Shown: positions 1 through 9,322, counted from the first letter of the stretch. The stretch: DNA of 64,000 bases from UMGS692 sp963653425 (GCA_963653425.1 CAVJWC010000004.1:1-64000), one strand, 5' to 3'. Program-made: numbers and translations. The notes: a model not told the origin generated them from the letters alone.

Positions 1-22
1 ACATTAACGAGAAGGTAGCCGA

Positions 23-52
23 AACGCAGATTGCGTTGCGGTTATTTTTTTA
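23..52 (+). terminator. Possible intrinsic terminator at window edge
   Basis: AACGCA and TGCGTT pair around a 3-nt loop, followed after a short G/C stretch by a T-rich run. It would end a gene lying left of the window. The stem is short, so this is tentative. Confidence 0.4.
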
Positions 53-145
53 TGTTTTTTAATTATGCGCGGGCTGTTTGGTTTGCGTTTTATTTTTCGG
101 GAAAAGCCCCGTTGCCTTTTTTTACGGTTTTTTACCTTGCTTTTT

Positions 146-174
146 TTGACAATAATGCCGATATGTGATAAAAT
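146..174 (+). promoter_or_regulatory. Sigma-A promoter of the metal-binding protein gene
   Basis: TTGACA at 146-151 and TAAAAT at 169-174 are 17 nt apart. The start codon lies 65 nt downstream behind a GGAGG box at 226-230. Confidence 0.7.
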
Positions 175-238
175 TACTTTGAATTGCTATTAAAACTCGG
201 CGGAATTTCTTTTAATTTCGCTTGCGGAGGTAAAAATA

Positions 239-499
239 ATGATAAAATATACGATTCCGGTAAAAGGAATGATGTGCGGAGGCTGTGAAGCGCACGTTAA
301 CGACGCGGTCAGAAAGAATTTCACGGTCAAGGAAGTTTCTTCTTCTCACACGAAAAACCACACGGTGATTATTGCGGAAAACGAGCTTGACGAAGCCAGA
401 ATCCGCGAAGTTATCGAAGGTCAGGGCTACGAAACGGGCGAAATTACCAAAGAGCCTTACGAAAAGAAAGGTTTGTTTTCCTTCCTTAAAAAGAAATAA
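239..499 (+). CDS. Heavy-metal-associated (HMA) domain protein, CopZ-like
   Basis: This 86-residue protein is a single ferredoxin-fold HMA domain. The metal-binding MxCxxC motif is near the N-terminus (Cys13 and Cys16 in GMMCGGC). Such proteins carry Cu(I) or another soft metal in the cytosol and hand it to a P-type ATPase or regulator. No ATPase is adjacent, so the partner is unknown. The C-terminus ends in a short basic tail (FSFLKKK) beyond the domain. The start is supported by GGAGG nine bases upstream and by its own sigma-A promoter. The family is clear; the metal is inferred. Confidence 0.85.
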   Translation: MIKYTIPVKGMMCGGCEAHVNDAVRKNFTVKEVSSSHTKNHTVIIAENELDEARIREVIEGQGYETGEITKEPYEKKGLFSFLKKK

Positions 500-588
500 A
501 TCGCACGGCGCTTTTTAGCCGAAACAACGCTCTGAGGTTAAGCGGAGAGGCTTTTTTGGCTTGAAAGCTACTTATTACAGGGAATTTT

Positions 589-1305
589 ATGAATTATCTT
601 GCTTTCGATATCGAGGCGGCTAACGGTTACAGACCGTACAGTATCTGCTCGATAGGAATCGTTATTGCCGACGAACGGCTCAATATTCTTTCTCAGCGCA
701 ACGTCTGGATAAACCCGAAAACCAAGTACGACCTTAACGGAACGCGCGAAAACGTCGGGATAGACCTACATCTCGACGAAGCTCTTTTAAGCAGATCGCC
801 CGATTTTTCCCAAGTTTACGGGGAGATAAAAGAACTTCTGACGAGCGAAGAGTACGTGGTTATGGGACACGCGGTGGAAAGCGACGTGCGTATGCTTAAC
901 GCGGCTTGTAAAAAGTACGGGCTTGCGTGCATAAACTTCAGATTTATCTGCACTCAGCTTCTTTACAGGCTTTATACCGAAGCCAAGGAAGTCCGCGCGC
1001 TCAATAAAATCGCCGACGAAATCGGACTTACTTTCAATTTTCACAGTTCGGACGAAGACGCGAGAATGAGTATGATGACTTTGAAATATCTCACGGAAAA
1101 AACGGGTTTGTCGCCCGAAGAACTGCTTAAAAAGTACGACGTTCGCATAGGCGAGAATAAGGATTTTAACATAACGCGCACCGTTTCGCTTACCGAAAAT
1201 AAGCCCAAAAAGAAGAAGTATTATCATTACAGCAAGAAAGCCCGCGAAAACGCAGGAAGTTCCGAAAAACAGGAAAATCCTCGGCAGGGAACGATTACAG
1301 GTTAG
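589..1305 (+). CDS. DnaQ-like 3'-5' exonuclease (DEDDh)
   Basis: The 238-residue protein has an RNase T/DnaQ-type exonuclease fold. Exo I gives Asp7 and Glu9 (AFDIEAAN), Exo II gives Asp99 in GHAVESD, and Exo III gives His152 and Asp157 (HSSDED), which makes the DEDDh set complete. It should remove nucleotides from DNA or RNA 3' ends using two metal ions. It is a stand-alone exonuclease, not fused to a polymerase. The last ~40 residues are lysine-rich and probably disordered, and might contact nucleic acid. The Shine-Dalgarno is weak. It is followed after 18 nt by the hexokinase gene, so the two may be co-transcribed. The substrate cannot be told from sequence. Confidence 0.8.
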   Translation: MNYLAFDIEAANGYRPYSICSIGIVIADERLNILSQRNVWINPKTKYDLNGTRENVGIDLHLDEALLSRSPDFSQVYGEIKELLTSEEYVVMGHAVESDVRMLNAACKKYGLACINFRFICTQLLYRLYTEAKEVRALNKIADEIGLTFNFHSSDEDARMSMMTLKYLTEKTGLSPEELLKKYDVRIGENKDFNITRTVSLTENKPKKKKYYHYSKKARENAGSSEKQENPRQGTITG

Positions 1306-1323
1306 TTTACGGGAGACAGGAAT

Positions 1324-2574
1324 ATGGATTTTTTAACGCAAAAGAAGCTTCAGGAGTTTTTGAATTTTCATAATTTTATTCTCGATGCGGATATGTTCGT
1401 TGCCTGCGACGCGTTCAGAAAGGAAATGCGCGACGGACTTAAAGGCAACCCCAAATCGCTTAAAATGTTGCCGTCTTATCTTTCTGCGGAAGAAAAAACG
1501 CTCAGGAGGGGCAAATGTCTTGTTATCGACGCGGGCGGAACGCATTTAAGAGTCGCTCTTTATCGCTACGACGGCGAACTGACCTGCGAAAACCGCGTTG
1601 AAGCCGATATTCCTACGAAAGAAGTTACCGCGGAAGAGTTTTTCGGCTTGTTTGCGGATAAGGTCAGGGAAGTCCTTAACGGCGAGACGAGCGTGGAAAG
1701 CGTCGGTTTTTGTTTTTCTTACCCGACTTCCATGCAAAGCGACCTCGACGGAGAAGTCGTAACGCTCGCAAAAGAGCTTAAAGTCAAAAATCTCGTAGGC
1801 AAGAAAGTCGGCGAAAGCCTTAAAAAAGCCTTGGCGGACAAAGGTATAACCGTAGGCAAAATCGTCGTTCTCAACGACACGACGGCGGCGTTACTCGGAG
1901 GAGCGGCTTCGGGTACGGAGTGCGACGGCAGAATCGGATATATTATGGGAACGGGCGTCAACGTTTGTTACGAAGAGCGTTCCGAAAAGGTTTTAACCTG
2001 CAAAACCGACGAGAAAACCTGCATTATCAATATAGAATCGGGCAACTTCAACCGTTTTCCTTTAAGCGACTTCGATAAGGAAGTCATAGCTTCCACCGAA
2101 AACCCCGACGCGCAGAGATTCGAAAAGATGACCGCAGGCCGTTACCTCGGAGAGATTTTTTCGGTAGCCATGAGATTTGCGGTTAAAGAAGGCGCGATAA
2201 GCAAAACGGAAATTCCGACCTTTTCAACCGAGCGGTTAAGTCGCTTTCTAGAGAGCGGAGAGACAGATTTGCCTTTGACGGGAAGCGATAAGGACTTTGC
2301 TTTGGGGCTCGGTCTTGCGGTAGCCGAAAGAAGCGCGATTATGTGCGCGACGGTACTCAGCGCGGTTATGCTGGAAGCGGGGTACGGCGAAAATCTGCCC
2401 GCGCTCGTAGCTGTGGAAGGTTCGACTTTCGGGAAATTCAAAGCTTTCCGGGAGAAATTTATAAGTTACGCGACGGACTACGCGGAAAGTTGCGCGAGAA
2501 GCGTTGTTTTTTACGAAAAAAGCCGTCTTTGCGAAAAGGGAAGCGCGTTTGCGGCTTTATCGGTAAAAAAATAA
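1324..2574 (+). CDS. Hexokinase family sugar kinase
   Basis: The 416-residue protein matches the long eukaryote-like hexokinase family rather than the short bacterial ROK glucokinases. Visible signatures are the phosphate-1 loop DAGGTH at residues 69-74, the sugar-binding stretch FSYPTS, the catalytic-Asp region VVLNDTTAA near residue 184, the phosphate-2 motif IMGTGVN near 208, and VAVEGST near the C-terminus. It would phosphorylate glucose or a related hexose with ATP at the entry of glycolysis. A GGGAG Shine-Dalgarno precedes the ATG. It follows the exonuclease gene closely. Sugar specificity is not predictable here. Confidence 0.85.
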   Translation: MDFLTQKKLQEFLNFHNFILDADMFVACDAFRKEMRDGLKGNPKSLKMLPSYLSAEEKTLRRGKCLVIDAGGTHLRVALYRYDGELTCENRVEADIPTKEVTAEEFFGLFADKVREVLNGETSVESVGFCFSYPTSMQSDLDGEVVTLAKELKVKNLVGKKVGESLKKALADKGITVGKIVVLNDTTAALLGGAASGTECDGRIGYIMGTGVNVCYEERSEKVLTCKTDEKTCIINIESGNFNRFPLSDFDKEVIASTENPDAQRFEKMTAGRYLGEIFSVAMRFAVKEGAISKTEIPTFSTERLSRFLESGETDLPLTGSDKDFALGLGLAVAERSAIMCATVLSAVMLEAGYGENLPALVAVEGSTFGKFKAFREKFISYATDYAESCARSVVFYEKSRLCEKGSAFAALSVKK

Positions 2575-2603
2575 CTTAATTGAGCCGTTTACCTTTATTA
2601 TTG

Positions 2604-2632
2604 TTGCAAAAAAACGAAAAACGTGTTAAAAT
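2604..2632 (+). promoter_or_regulatory. Sigma-A promoter of dnaB
   Basis: TTGCAA at 2604-2609 and TAAAAT at 2627-2632 have 17-nt spacing. Just after it the leader contains two copies of an AACGGAGTCTNTTAAA unit (about 2640-2672). Confidence 0.6.
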
Positions 2633-2709
2633 TAAAGTTTAACGGAGTCTATTAAAACGGAGTCTGTTAAAATATCCGCCGACGCAATCCGTTCGGCAAC
2701 GGAGTAAAA

Positions 2710-4629
2710 ATGGCTGACAGTAAAAAACAGACCGCGGCGCACAGAACGCTGCCGCATAATATCGACGCGGAAATCAGTCTTCTCGGCTGTATTCTTTTGG
2801 ACGGAGAGATACTTGCAGACGTTTGTCAGGTTATAAACGCCGACGATTTTTACGCGCCCCAGCACGTTCTTATATTCGAAAGTCTTACCGAGCTTCTTGC
2901 TTCGGGTAAACAGGTGGACTCGATTATACTTACCGACAGTCTTATAAGGAACGGAAACTTCGATAAAGTCGGAGGAGCTTCTTATATAAGCACGCTGGTG
3001 TCGGGCGTTCCCGGTTCGGCGAACTTTAAGGAATACCTCGATATAGTTTACCGCACGTCCATGCTCAGAAAGCTTATAAAAGCCTGCTCGACCGTCGCGG
3101 AAAACGCCTATACCGCCGACGACGCAAGCGTGGCTCTTGCCGAAGCAGAAAAGCTCATATTCGACCTCAGCGCGCGAGAGGACAGAAGCGACCTCGACAG
3201 GATTTCGGGAAGCGTAGCCGAAGTCTTACACAGAATAGATACGCTTAAATCGGACAAGAACGCTTTTAAGGGTACGATGACGGGTTTCTGGGCGCTCGAT
3301 AATCTTACCAACGGACTTCACGCAGGCGAACTTATAGTGCTTGCCGCCCGTCCCGCAATGGGTAAATCGTCGCTGGCTATGAATATCGTGGAAAACGCCG
3401 CCAAGAAAGGTAAATCCTGCGCCGTCTTTTCTCTCGAAATGCCCAAGACTCAGATTGCGCAAAGACTTTTGTGTTCCTGCGCGGGCGTTCCCCTTTCGTC
3501 AGCCGTAAAAGCCGACCTTACCGAACAGCAGTGGAGAAGCCTTTTCGAAACGGCAGTGGTTCTCGGTAAATTCAATATCTTCGTGGACGACAGTTCTCTC
3601 ATAACTCCGGGACAGATTCTTTCCAAGTGCAGAAAACTCAAAAGCCGTCACGGTCTGGATTTGCTGGTTATCGACTATATTCAGCTTATGAGTTCGGGCA
3701 AGAGAAACGTAGAGAACCGACAACAGGAAGTCAGCGATATTTCGCGTTCGCTGAAAATTATGGCTAAGGAACTGGAAGTCCCCGTTATCGCGCTTTCTCA
3801 GCTTTCGCGACAGATCGAAATGCGACAGGGCAAGCCTCAGCTTTCCGACCTCAGAGAATCGGGCGCAATCGAACAGGACGCGGATATAGTTATGTTTATC
3901 CACAAAGAAAAGAGCGACGACCAGAGCGGACAAAAGGACGACGAAAGAGAACTTATCGTAGCCAAGCACAGAAACGGCGCGCTTGACGATATTCCGCTTA
4001 TATGGAAGGGCGACCTCGTAAGGTTCGAAAGCATGTCGGCTGTGGACGTTGCGCTTAGAAAACAGTTCAAAGAGAATCAGGAAGCCAAGAAACAGCGCGA
4101 AGAACGCAATAAAAAAGCTCAGAGCGGACAAAAGCAGGACGAAACGAGCGATATGAAAATCGGTGACGAAGTTATGGACGAGGCTGTGAAGGCTCAAAAC
4201 AAAGCCCAAGTCCAAAGCGAAGTCCAAACTCAAAACGACGCTCAAGGCGGAAACCAAGCCGAAAACGTTAAAGAAGAAAACGCCGTCCAAGCCGAAAACG
4301 CAACTCAGAACGCAGTCAAAGGTGTAAATCAAACGGAAACCGAGCAGAAACAAACCGTTCGGAAAGACGCGGAAATCCCCGAAGAGCTTGCTTTTACGGA
4401 TAATCCCGTGACGGGCATACTCCACGGTTTTTCCGACGACGACGTTCCGCCCGAAACGCAGGAACCGATTTTCGACGACGGGCTTATAAGTCCCGTGGCT
4501 TTTGACGAAAGCCAACCCGACGGGCGACAACAAAACGAGGAAAAACAGAACCGACAACAAAACGATACGGAAAAATCCGAGGAAAAAAAGGAAAAAAGAC
4601 CCGATATAGACCTCGAATATCCGTTTTGA
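2710..4629 (+). CDS. dnaB: Replicative DNA helicase DnaB with long disordered C-terminal tail
   Basis: Residues 1 to about 440 are a standard DnaB. The N-terminal helical domain begins with LPHNIDAE, the RecA-like motor has Walker A ARPAMGKSS (GKS at 218-220) and Walker B LLVIDYIQL near residue 320, and the usual SQLSRQIE and DLRESGAIEQDAD motifs follow. It unwinds DNA at the replication fork as a hexamer. The oddity is length: 639 residues against about 440-470 usually. The extra ~195 residues are rich in Gln, Asn, Glu and Lys with repeated AQ/NQAE-type runs, and end in an acidic-hydrophobic tip, DIDLEYPF, that resembles the SSB C-terminal peptide. No intein is present. glnS follows after 40 nt. 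Confidence 0.96.
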   Translation: MADSKKQTAAHRTLPHNIDAEISLLGCILLDGEILADVCQVINADDFYAPQHVLIFESLTELLASGKQVDSIILTDSLIRNGNFDKVGGASYISTLVSGVPGSANFKEYLDIVYRTSMLRKLIKACSTVAENAYTADDASVALAEAEKLIFDLSAREDRSDLDRISGSVAEVLHRIDTLKSDKNAFKGTMTGFWALDNLTNGLHAGELIVLAARPAMGKSSLAMNIVENAAKKGKSCAVFSLEMPKTQIAQRLLCSCAGVPLSSAVKADLTEQQWRSLFETAVVLGKFNIFVDDSSLITPGQILSKCRKLKSRHGLDLLVIDYIQLMSSGKRNVENRQQEVSDISRSLKIMAKELEVPVIALSQLSRQIEMRQGKPQLSDLRESGAIEQDADIVMFIHKEKSDDQSGQKDDERELIVAKHRNGALDDIPLIWKGDLVRFESMSAVDVALRKQFKENQEAKKQREERNKKAQSGQKQDETSDMKIGDEVMDEAVKAQNKAQVQSEVQTQNDAQGGNQAENVKEENAVQAENATQNAVKGVNQTETEQKQTVRKDAEIPEELAFTDNPVTGILHGFSDDDVPPETQEPIFDDGLISPVAFDESQPDGRQQNEEKQNRQQNDTEKSEEKKEKRPDIDLEYPF

Positions 4630-4669
4630 TTAAATAGAGTAATACCGCTAATATAGAAGAGGGAAATTT

Positions 4670-6301
4670 ATGGAAAACAACGAAGTAGTATCGAGAAATT
4701 TTATAGAAGAGATCATTGACAGAGATCTCGAAACGGGTTACTGCAAGGAAATTCACACGAGATTTCCGCCCGAACCCAACGGTTATCTTCATATAGGTCA
4801 CGCAAAAAGCCTTTGCATAAACTTCGGAATGGCTAAAAAGTACAACGGAACGTGCAACCTCAGATTTGACGATACCAACCCCGTAAAAGAAGACGAAGAA
4901 TACGTTAACAGCATCAAGGAAGATATAGAATGGCTGGGCTTCAGGTGGAACGAGCTTTTATTTGCTTCCGATTACTTTGACGTAATGTACGAATGCGCAA
5001 TCAAACTCATTAAAGACGGAAAGGCTTTCGTCTGCGATTATACGGCAGATCAGATAAGCAAAACCAGAGGCGACCTTACTCATCCCGGAGAGGAAAGCCC
5101 GTGGAGAAACCGTTCCGTCGAAGAAAACCTCGACCTTTTCGAAAGAATGAAAAACGGAGAATTTGCCGACGGAGAAAAGGTATTGAGAGCCAAAATCGAC
5201 ATGGCAAGCCCCAACATCAATATGCGCGATCCCGTTATATACAGAGTGGTTCACGCAACCCATCACAATACGGGCGATAAATGGTGCATCTATCCTATGT
5301 ACGATTTCGCGCACCCGATAGAAGACGCTCACGAAGGCATTACCCATTCGATATGCACGCTGGAATTCGAAGACCACCGTCCGCTTTACGACTGGGTTAT
5401 AAACAACTGCGGATTTGCCGATCCCAAGCCCAAGCAGATAGAATTTGCCCGTCTTAACATCACCAACACCATAATGAGCAAGAGATTTCTGAAACGCCTC
5501 GTGGACGAAGGCAAGGTAGAAAGCTGGGACGATCCGAGAATGCCTACTCTCTGCGGACTGAGAAGAAGAGGTTATCCGCCCGAAGCAATACGCGATTTCT
5601 GCGAAAGAATAGGCGTTTCCAAAGCGGGAAGCGAAGTCGAAAGCAGTTATCTCGAAGCCTGCGTCAGAAACAACCTTAACTTCACCGCCGATCGCGCGAT
5701 GGTAGTTACCGACCCTATAAAAGTTACGCTCAAAGGACTTACCGACTGCGATCTCGAAACGGAAATCAATCCCAACGAACCCGAAAAAGGTACGAGAAAG
5801 CTTACCATATCTCCGACTGTCTATATAGACGGTTCGGACTTTGCGTTGGTTCCGCCTCCCAAGTATCACAGACTCAAAGAAGACGGCTACGTAAGACTTA
5901 AAGGCGCGTATATCATTCACTGCGACGAAGTTATAAAAGAGGGCGATAAGGTCAAAGAACTTATCTGCTCGGTAGTCCCGGGCAGCAAGAGCAGTGCGGA
6001 CACCAGCGGAATGAAAGTCAAAGGCGTTATTCAGTGGGTTAACGCGGAGGACTGCGTGAAAATCCGTCTGAGAAAGATAGAAAGCCTGCTTCTCTCGGGA
6101 GAGGGCGATTTCATTACGAGAATGAACGACCACAGCATGACGATAGTCGAGGCTCTGGGCGAACCTATTCTTAAAAACGCCGACGTTGGCGACAGATTCC
6201 AGTTCATGAGAATGGGCTACTACGTAAAAGACAGATTGTCGGACGGCGAAGTCTCGGTTTACAACGAAACGGTAGGACTTAAAGACAGTTTCAATAAATA
6301 G
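4670..6301 (+). CDS. glnS: Glutaminyl-tRNA synthetase
   Basis: This class I synthetase charges tRNA-Gln with glutamine. The HIGH box is in PEPNGYLHIGHAKS near residues 34-47 and the KMSKS equivalent is IMSKR near 268-272. The catalytic core is followed by the two beta-barrel anticodon-binding domains. The 543-residue length is normal for bacterial GlnRS. Many Clostridia use the GatCAB transamidation route instead, so a dedicated GlnRS is informative but not unusual. It sits 40 nt after dnaB and 39 nt before the lysyl-tRNA synthetase gene, in an apparent dnaB-glnS-lysRS transcription unit. The start is supported by GAGGG upstream. Confidence 0.96.
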   Translation: MENNEVVSRNFIEEIIDRDLETGYCKEIHTRFPPEPNGYLHIGHAKSLCINFGMAKKYNGTCNLRFDDTNPVKEDEEYVNSIKEDIEWLGFRWNELLFASDYFDVMYECAIKLIKDGKAFVCDYTADQISKTRGDLTHPGEESPWRNRSVEENLDLFERMKNGEFADGEKVLRAKIDMASPNINMRDPVIYRVVHATHHNTGDKWCIYPMYDFAHPIEDAHEGITHSICTLEFEDHRPLYDWVINNCGFADPKPKQIEFARLNITNTIMSKRFLKRLVDEGKVESWDDPRMPTLCGLRRRGYPPEAIRDFCERIGVSKAGSEVESSYLEACVRNNLNFTADRAMVVTDPIKVTLKGLTDCDLETEINPNEPEKGTRKLTISPTVYIDGSDFALVPPPKYHRLKEDGYVRLKGAYIIHCDEVIKEGDKVKELICSVVPGSKSSADTSGMKVKGVIQWVNAEDCVKIRLRKIESLLLSGEGDFITRMNDHSMTIVEALGEPILKNADVGDRFQFMRMGYYVKDRLSDGEVSVYNETVGLKDSFNK

Positions 6302-6340
6302 AAAAAGGGCTTGCAAAGCTATCGAAAGGAGAAAGAATAA

Positions 6341-7909
6341 ATGCATTGGTCAGAAAGAGCCGCAAGAGAAGTAATAAAGAAATATCCGGACGCAGAAGAA
6401 TACGTCTGCGCGGCAGGTATAAGCCCGTCGGGTTCGGTTCATATAGGTAATTTCAGAGATATAGCAACTTCCTATTTCGTAATGAAGTCTCTGAAGCGTC
6501 TCGGAAAAAAGGCAAAGATGATTTTCAGCTGGGACGAATACGACAGACTGAGAAAGGTTCCCGCCAACGTCAAAGCCGTAAGAGACGATTTCGAGCAGTA
6601 TATAGGAATGCCTTACGCGATGGTTCCCGATCCGTTCGGATGTCACGAAAGTTACGCGAAACACTTCGAAGCGGAATTCGAAAAATCGCTTAAAGATTTC
6701 GGTATAGATCTCGAATTCAAATATCAGAGTAAGAATTATCTTGCGGGTAAATACAAAGACGGCGTTATCTACGCGATAGGAAAACGCGGAGAGATTTACG
6801 ACATAATAATGGCTCATAAGACGCAGGAAGCTTCCGCGGAAGAAAGAGAAAGGTATTATCCCGTAAGTATCTACTGCGACAAGTGCGGAAAAGACAACAC
6901 CACCATTCTTTCCGTGGACGAAAACAACGTCGCCGAGTACGAATGCACGTGCGGACATAAAGGAAGATTCGACTTCAATACTCAGTTCAACTGCAAACTT
7001 GCCTGGAAGATAGACTGGCCTATGAGATGGCGTTACGAAAACGTATGCTTCGAACCGGGCGGAAAGGATCACGCGGCTCCGGGCGGAAGTTTCGACGTAA
7101 GCAAGATTATCAGCAAGAAGATTTTCAATTTCGAAGCTCCTTCTTTCGTAGGATACGAATTCATAGGAATCAAAGGCAACGTCGGCAAGATGAGCAGTAG
7201 CAGCGGTTTCAATCTTACGCCCGAAACGCTTCTTAAAGTTTACGAACCCGAAGTTATTCTGTGGCTTTATTCCAAGACCGAACCGCAGAGAGCATTCGAT
7301 TTCTGTTTCGACGAAGAGATTCTCCGTCAGTATTTCGAGTTCGACAAGATGCTTGCCGATTACAGAAAGGGCAAAACCGGTCCTGCCAAAGAAATCATGG
7401 AACTGGTTATGGACGGCAGAGATTTAACGGAAAAAGCTCCCATTCAACAGCTGGTTAATTTCGGCCCCATAGTAAACTGGGATCCCGACCTTCTGGAAGT
7501 TCTTTTCGAAAAGATAGGAACGCCCTATAAGAAAGAACAGTTTTCGGGAAGAATGAAGCTTGCCCGTAACTGGCTGGAACTTTGCAGTCCCGAAAGCCTT
7601 ATTAAGCTGAGAGAAGAAAAAGACGAAGAATACTTCGTTTCTCTCGACGAAAAGCAGAAGAGTGCGATAAAGCTTCTTCATAAAAAGCTTTCGGAAGAAG
7701 ATTACGCCATGGACGCAATGAAGACCATGCTTTACGACGTGGTTACCGAAGTTTACGGCGCAATCGATCCCGAAGAGAAGAAGAAAGTTCAGGCGGACTT
7801 TTTCAGAAACGTTTATATGCTTCTTATAGGAAAAGAAACCGGACCGAGACTTTATCTCTTCCTGACGGCTCTTCCGCGCGAAGAATACCTTAAACTTCTC
7901 GACTTTTAA
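6341..7909 (+). CDS. lysK: Class I (archaeal-type) lysyl-tRNA synthetase
   Basis: The 522-residue protein is a class I LysRS, the archaeal/spirochaete form unrelated to the common class II LysS. The HIGH-type motif is PSGSVHIGNF at about residues 29-38 and the KMSKS-type motif is GKMSSSSG near 282-289. A zinc-binding insertion has CDKCG and CTCG pairs around residues 176-206. The C-terminal alpha-helical cage domain recognises the anticodon. It charges tRNA-Lys. The gene follows glnS with an AAGGAG Shine-Dalgarno and ends at a strong terminator. Class I LysRS is scattered in bacteria, presumably by ancient transfer. Confidence 0.95.
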   Translation: MHWSERAAREVIKKYPDAEEYVCAAGISPSGSVHIGNFRDIATSYFVMKSLKRLGKKAKMIFSWDEYDRLRKVPANVKAVRDDFEQYIGMPYAMVPDPFGCHESYAKHFEAEFEKSLKDFGIDLEFKYQSKNYLAGKYKDGVIYAIGKRGEIYDIIMAHKTQEASAEERERYYPVSIYCDKCGKDNTTILSVDENNVAEYECTCGHKGRFDFNTQFNCKLAWKIDWPMRWRYENVCFEPGGKDHAAPGGSFDVSKIISKKIFNFEAPSFVGYEFIGIKGNVGKMSSSSGFNLTPETLLKVYEPEVILWLYSKTEPQRAFDFCFDEEILRQYFEFDKMLADYRKGKTGPAKEIMELVMDGRDLTEKAPIQQLVNFGPIVNWDPDLLEVLFEKIGTPYKKEQFSGRMKLARNWLELCSPESLIKLREEKDEEYFVSLDEKQKSAIKLLHKKLSEEDYAMDAMKTMLYDVVTEVYGAIDPEEKKKVQADFFRNVYMLLIGKETGPRLYLFLTALPREEYLKLLDF

Positions 7910-7916
7910 CGTTTTT

Positions 7917-7948
7917 ACGGCGGTAATCAGGCGTTATCGCCGTTTTTT
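7917..7948 (+). terminator. Intrinsic terminator after lysK
   Basis: A GGCGGTAA/TTATCGCC hairpin with flanking A/T pairs is followed by TTTTTT. It closes the dnaB-glnS-lysK unit. Confidence 0.8.
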
Positions 7949-7949
7949 A

Positions 7950-7989
7950 ACGGAGCGGTATAATTACCGGACGGAGCGGTATAATTCCG
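7950..7989 (+). repeat. Two tandem copies of a 20-nt unit
   Basis: ACGGAGCGGTATAATT occurs twice in a row. Each copy contains a TATAAT that could act as a -10 box for trxB, but no good -35 lies 17 nt upstream of either. Confidence 0.6.
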
Positions 7990-8075
7990 CATTACAAGTG
8001 CCGTAAGTTTCGGACGGACTCCGAAAAGAACGTAAAGTTATCGTTCGTGGCTGACGGCTTTATCAAGGAGAAAAG

Positions 8076-8978
8076 ATGTACGACGTTATTATAATAGGCG
8101 GAGGTCCCGCCGGTCTGTCGTCTGCGATTTACTCTTCGCGTAGCGGACTTAAAACCCTGCTTCTCGAAGGCAACGTAACGGGCGGAGAACTCGTCAACAT
8201 AAAAACCATAGAAAATTACCCCGGATTTGACGGACAAGGTATAACTCTTGCCGAGAACATGAAAAAACAGGCTCTTTCTTTCGGCACGGAAATCGTTACC
8301 CAGAACGCCGAAAACGTCACGAAAAAAGACGACGGATTTTCGGTTATGACTCAGACCGCGTTCTATAAAGCTCAGGCGATTATCATAGCCACCGGCGTTA
8401 AGCGCAAGTCCAATCCTATATACGACGCTATGTACGGCAAAGGCGTAAGTTACTGCGCGACCTGCGACGGGTTCTTTTATAAAGGCGAAACGGTTGCCGT
8501 TATCGGCGGAGGAAACACCGCTGCCGAAGACGCGATTTATCTTTCTTCCTTATGCCGTGAAGTTTACCTTTTTAACTTAAAGCCCGAACTTCTCTGCGAA
8601 CCCAATCTTAAAGAAACTCTTTCCGCCCTTAAAAACGTAAAAATCTTCAACTCAACCGTCGTCAAAGCCGTGGAAGGAAGCGACGCTGTCACGGGCGTAA
8701 GAGTTTTCGATATGAACGCTTCCGCCGAATCTTCCATTCCCGTCACCGGCGTTTTCGTAGCGATGGGACACGTTGCCGACAAGCCCCTTATGAAAGACCT
8801 TTTAGTTAACGACAAGGGCGAAATCGTAGTCTCTGACGGCGTTAAAACTTCCGTCGAAGGCGTTTTCGCAGCAGGCGACGTCACGGATTCCGAACTTAAA
8901 CAGGTCGTAACCGCAACCGCACAAGGAGCCTTAGCCGCAACGCAGGCGTTTAACTTCCTTTCTTCAAAAAGAAAGTAA
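8076..8978 (+). CDS. trxB: Thioredoxin-disulfide reductase
   Basis: The 300-residue flavoprotein has an FAD-binding GGGPAGLSSA motif at residues 8-17, the redox CATC pair (Cys127 and Cys130), a second nucleotide-binding GGGNTAAEDA motif and a C-terminal FAD motif GVFAAGDVTD. This is the low-molecular-weight TrxB layout. It passes electrons from NAD(P)H through FAD to thioredoxin or a similar partner in the cytosol. AAGGAGAAAAG precedes the ATG. It stands alone between two terminators. No thioredoxin gene is nearby. Confidence 0.93.
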   Translation: MYDVIIIGGGPAGLSSAIYSSRSGLKTLLLEGNVTGGELVNIKTIENYPGFDGQGITLAENMKKQALSFGTEIVTQNAENVTKKDDGFSVMTQTAFYKAQAIIIATGVKRKSNPIYDAMYGKGVSYCATCDGFFYKGETVAVIGGGNTAAEDAIYLSSLCREVYLFNLKPELLCEPNLKETLSALKNVKIFNSTVVKAVEGSDAVTGVRVFDMNASAESSIPVTGVFVAMGHVADKPLMKDLLVNDKGEIVVSDGVKTSVEGVFAAGDVTDSELKQVVTATAQGALAATQAFNFLSSKRK

Positions 8979-9031
8979 AGAAAAGCTCTTTTATCTACTT
9001 TCTTCTGCGAAGAAAATAGCAAAGACGCACC

Positions 9032-9057
9032 CGCTTTCTTTGGAAAAGAAAGTGGGC
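9032..9057 (+). repeat. Strong AAGAAAG-type hairpin
   Basis: CCCGCTTTCTT and AAGAAAGTGGG pair over 11 bp around a 4-nt loop. Two weaker hairpins of the same CTTTCTTC/GAAGAAAG flavour precede it at about 8957-8976 (overlapping the trxB stop) and 8996-9018. There is no T-run, so this is not a classical terminator. Confidence 0.55.
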
Positions 9058-9061
9058 AAAG

Positions 9062-9160
9062 AAACTTTCACCGAGCTTCGCATATTCTCAGAGCAGTGCG
9101 AACCTTATAGAAAAAAACTTTCATTGAGCTTCGCATATTCTCAGAGCCGTGCAAGCTTTA
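9062..9160 (+). repeat. Two direct repeats of about 46 nt, 53-nt period
   Basis: Copies at 9062-9107 and 9115-9160 share a core reading CTTCGCATATTCTCAGAGC. I see no convincing protein in either frame; open frames across it lack a Shine-Dalgarno. Confidence 0.65.
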
Positions 9161-9254
9161 CGGAAAACAGACAAAAAGCTTTCGCCGTGTACGGTAAAGA
9201 AAGACAAAACGTTTCCTTTAACCGAAATACGGTGCGAACCTAAACAAAATTATA

Positions 9255-9295
9255 ACCGTCGGAAATTCTTTAATCGGGACTTCCGACGGTTTTTG
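9255..9295 (+). terminator. Intrinsic terminator between trxB and a minus-strand small gene
   Basis: ACCGTCGGAA and TTCCGACGGT form a perfect 10-bp stem with a 16-nt loop, followed by a T-run. It probably ends the trxB transcript and may also act for the converging 42-aa gene. Confidence 0.8.
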
Positions 9296-9322
9296 ATTTT
9301 TAATATTCTATAAAACTACCTT

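Noticed and set aside
9040..9243. Possible 67-aa protein after trxB
   Set aside because: It spans hairpins and direct repeats, starts without a Shine-Dalgarno, and its translation resembles no family.
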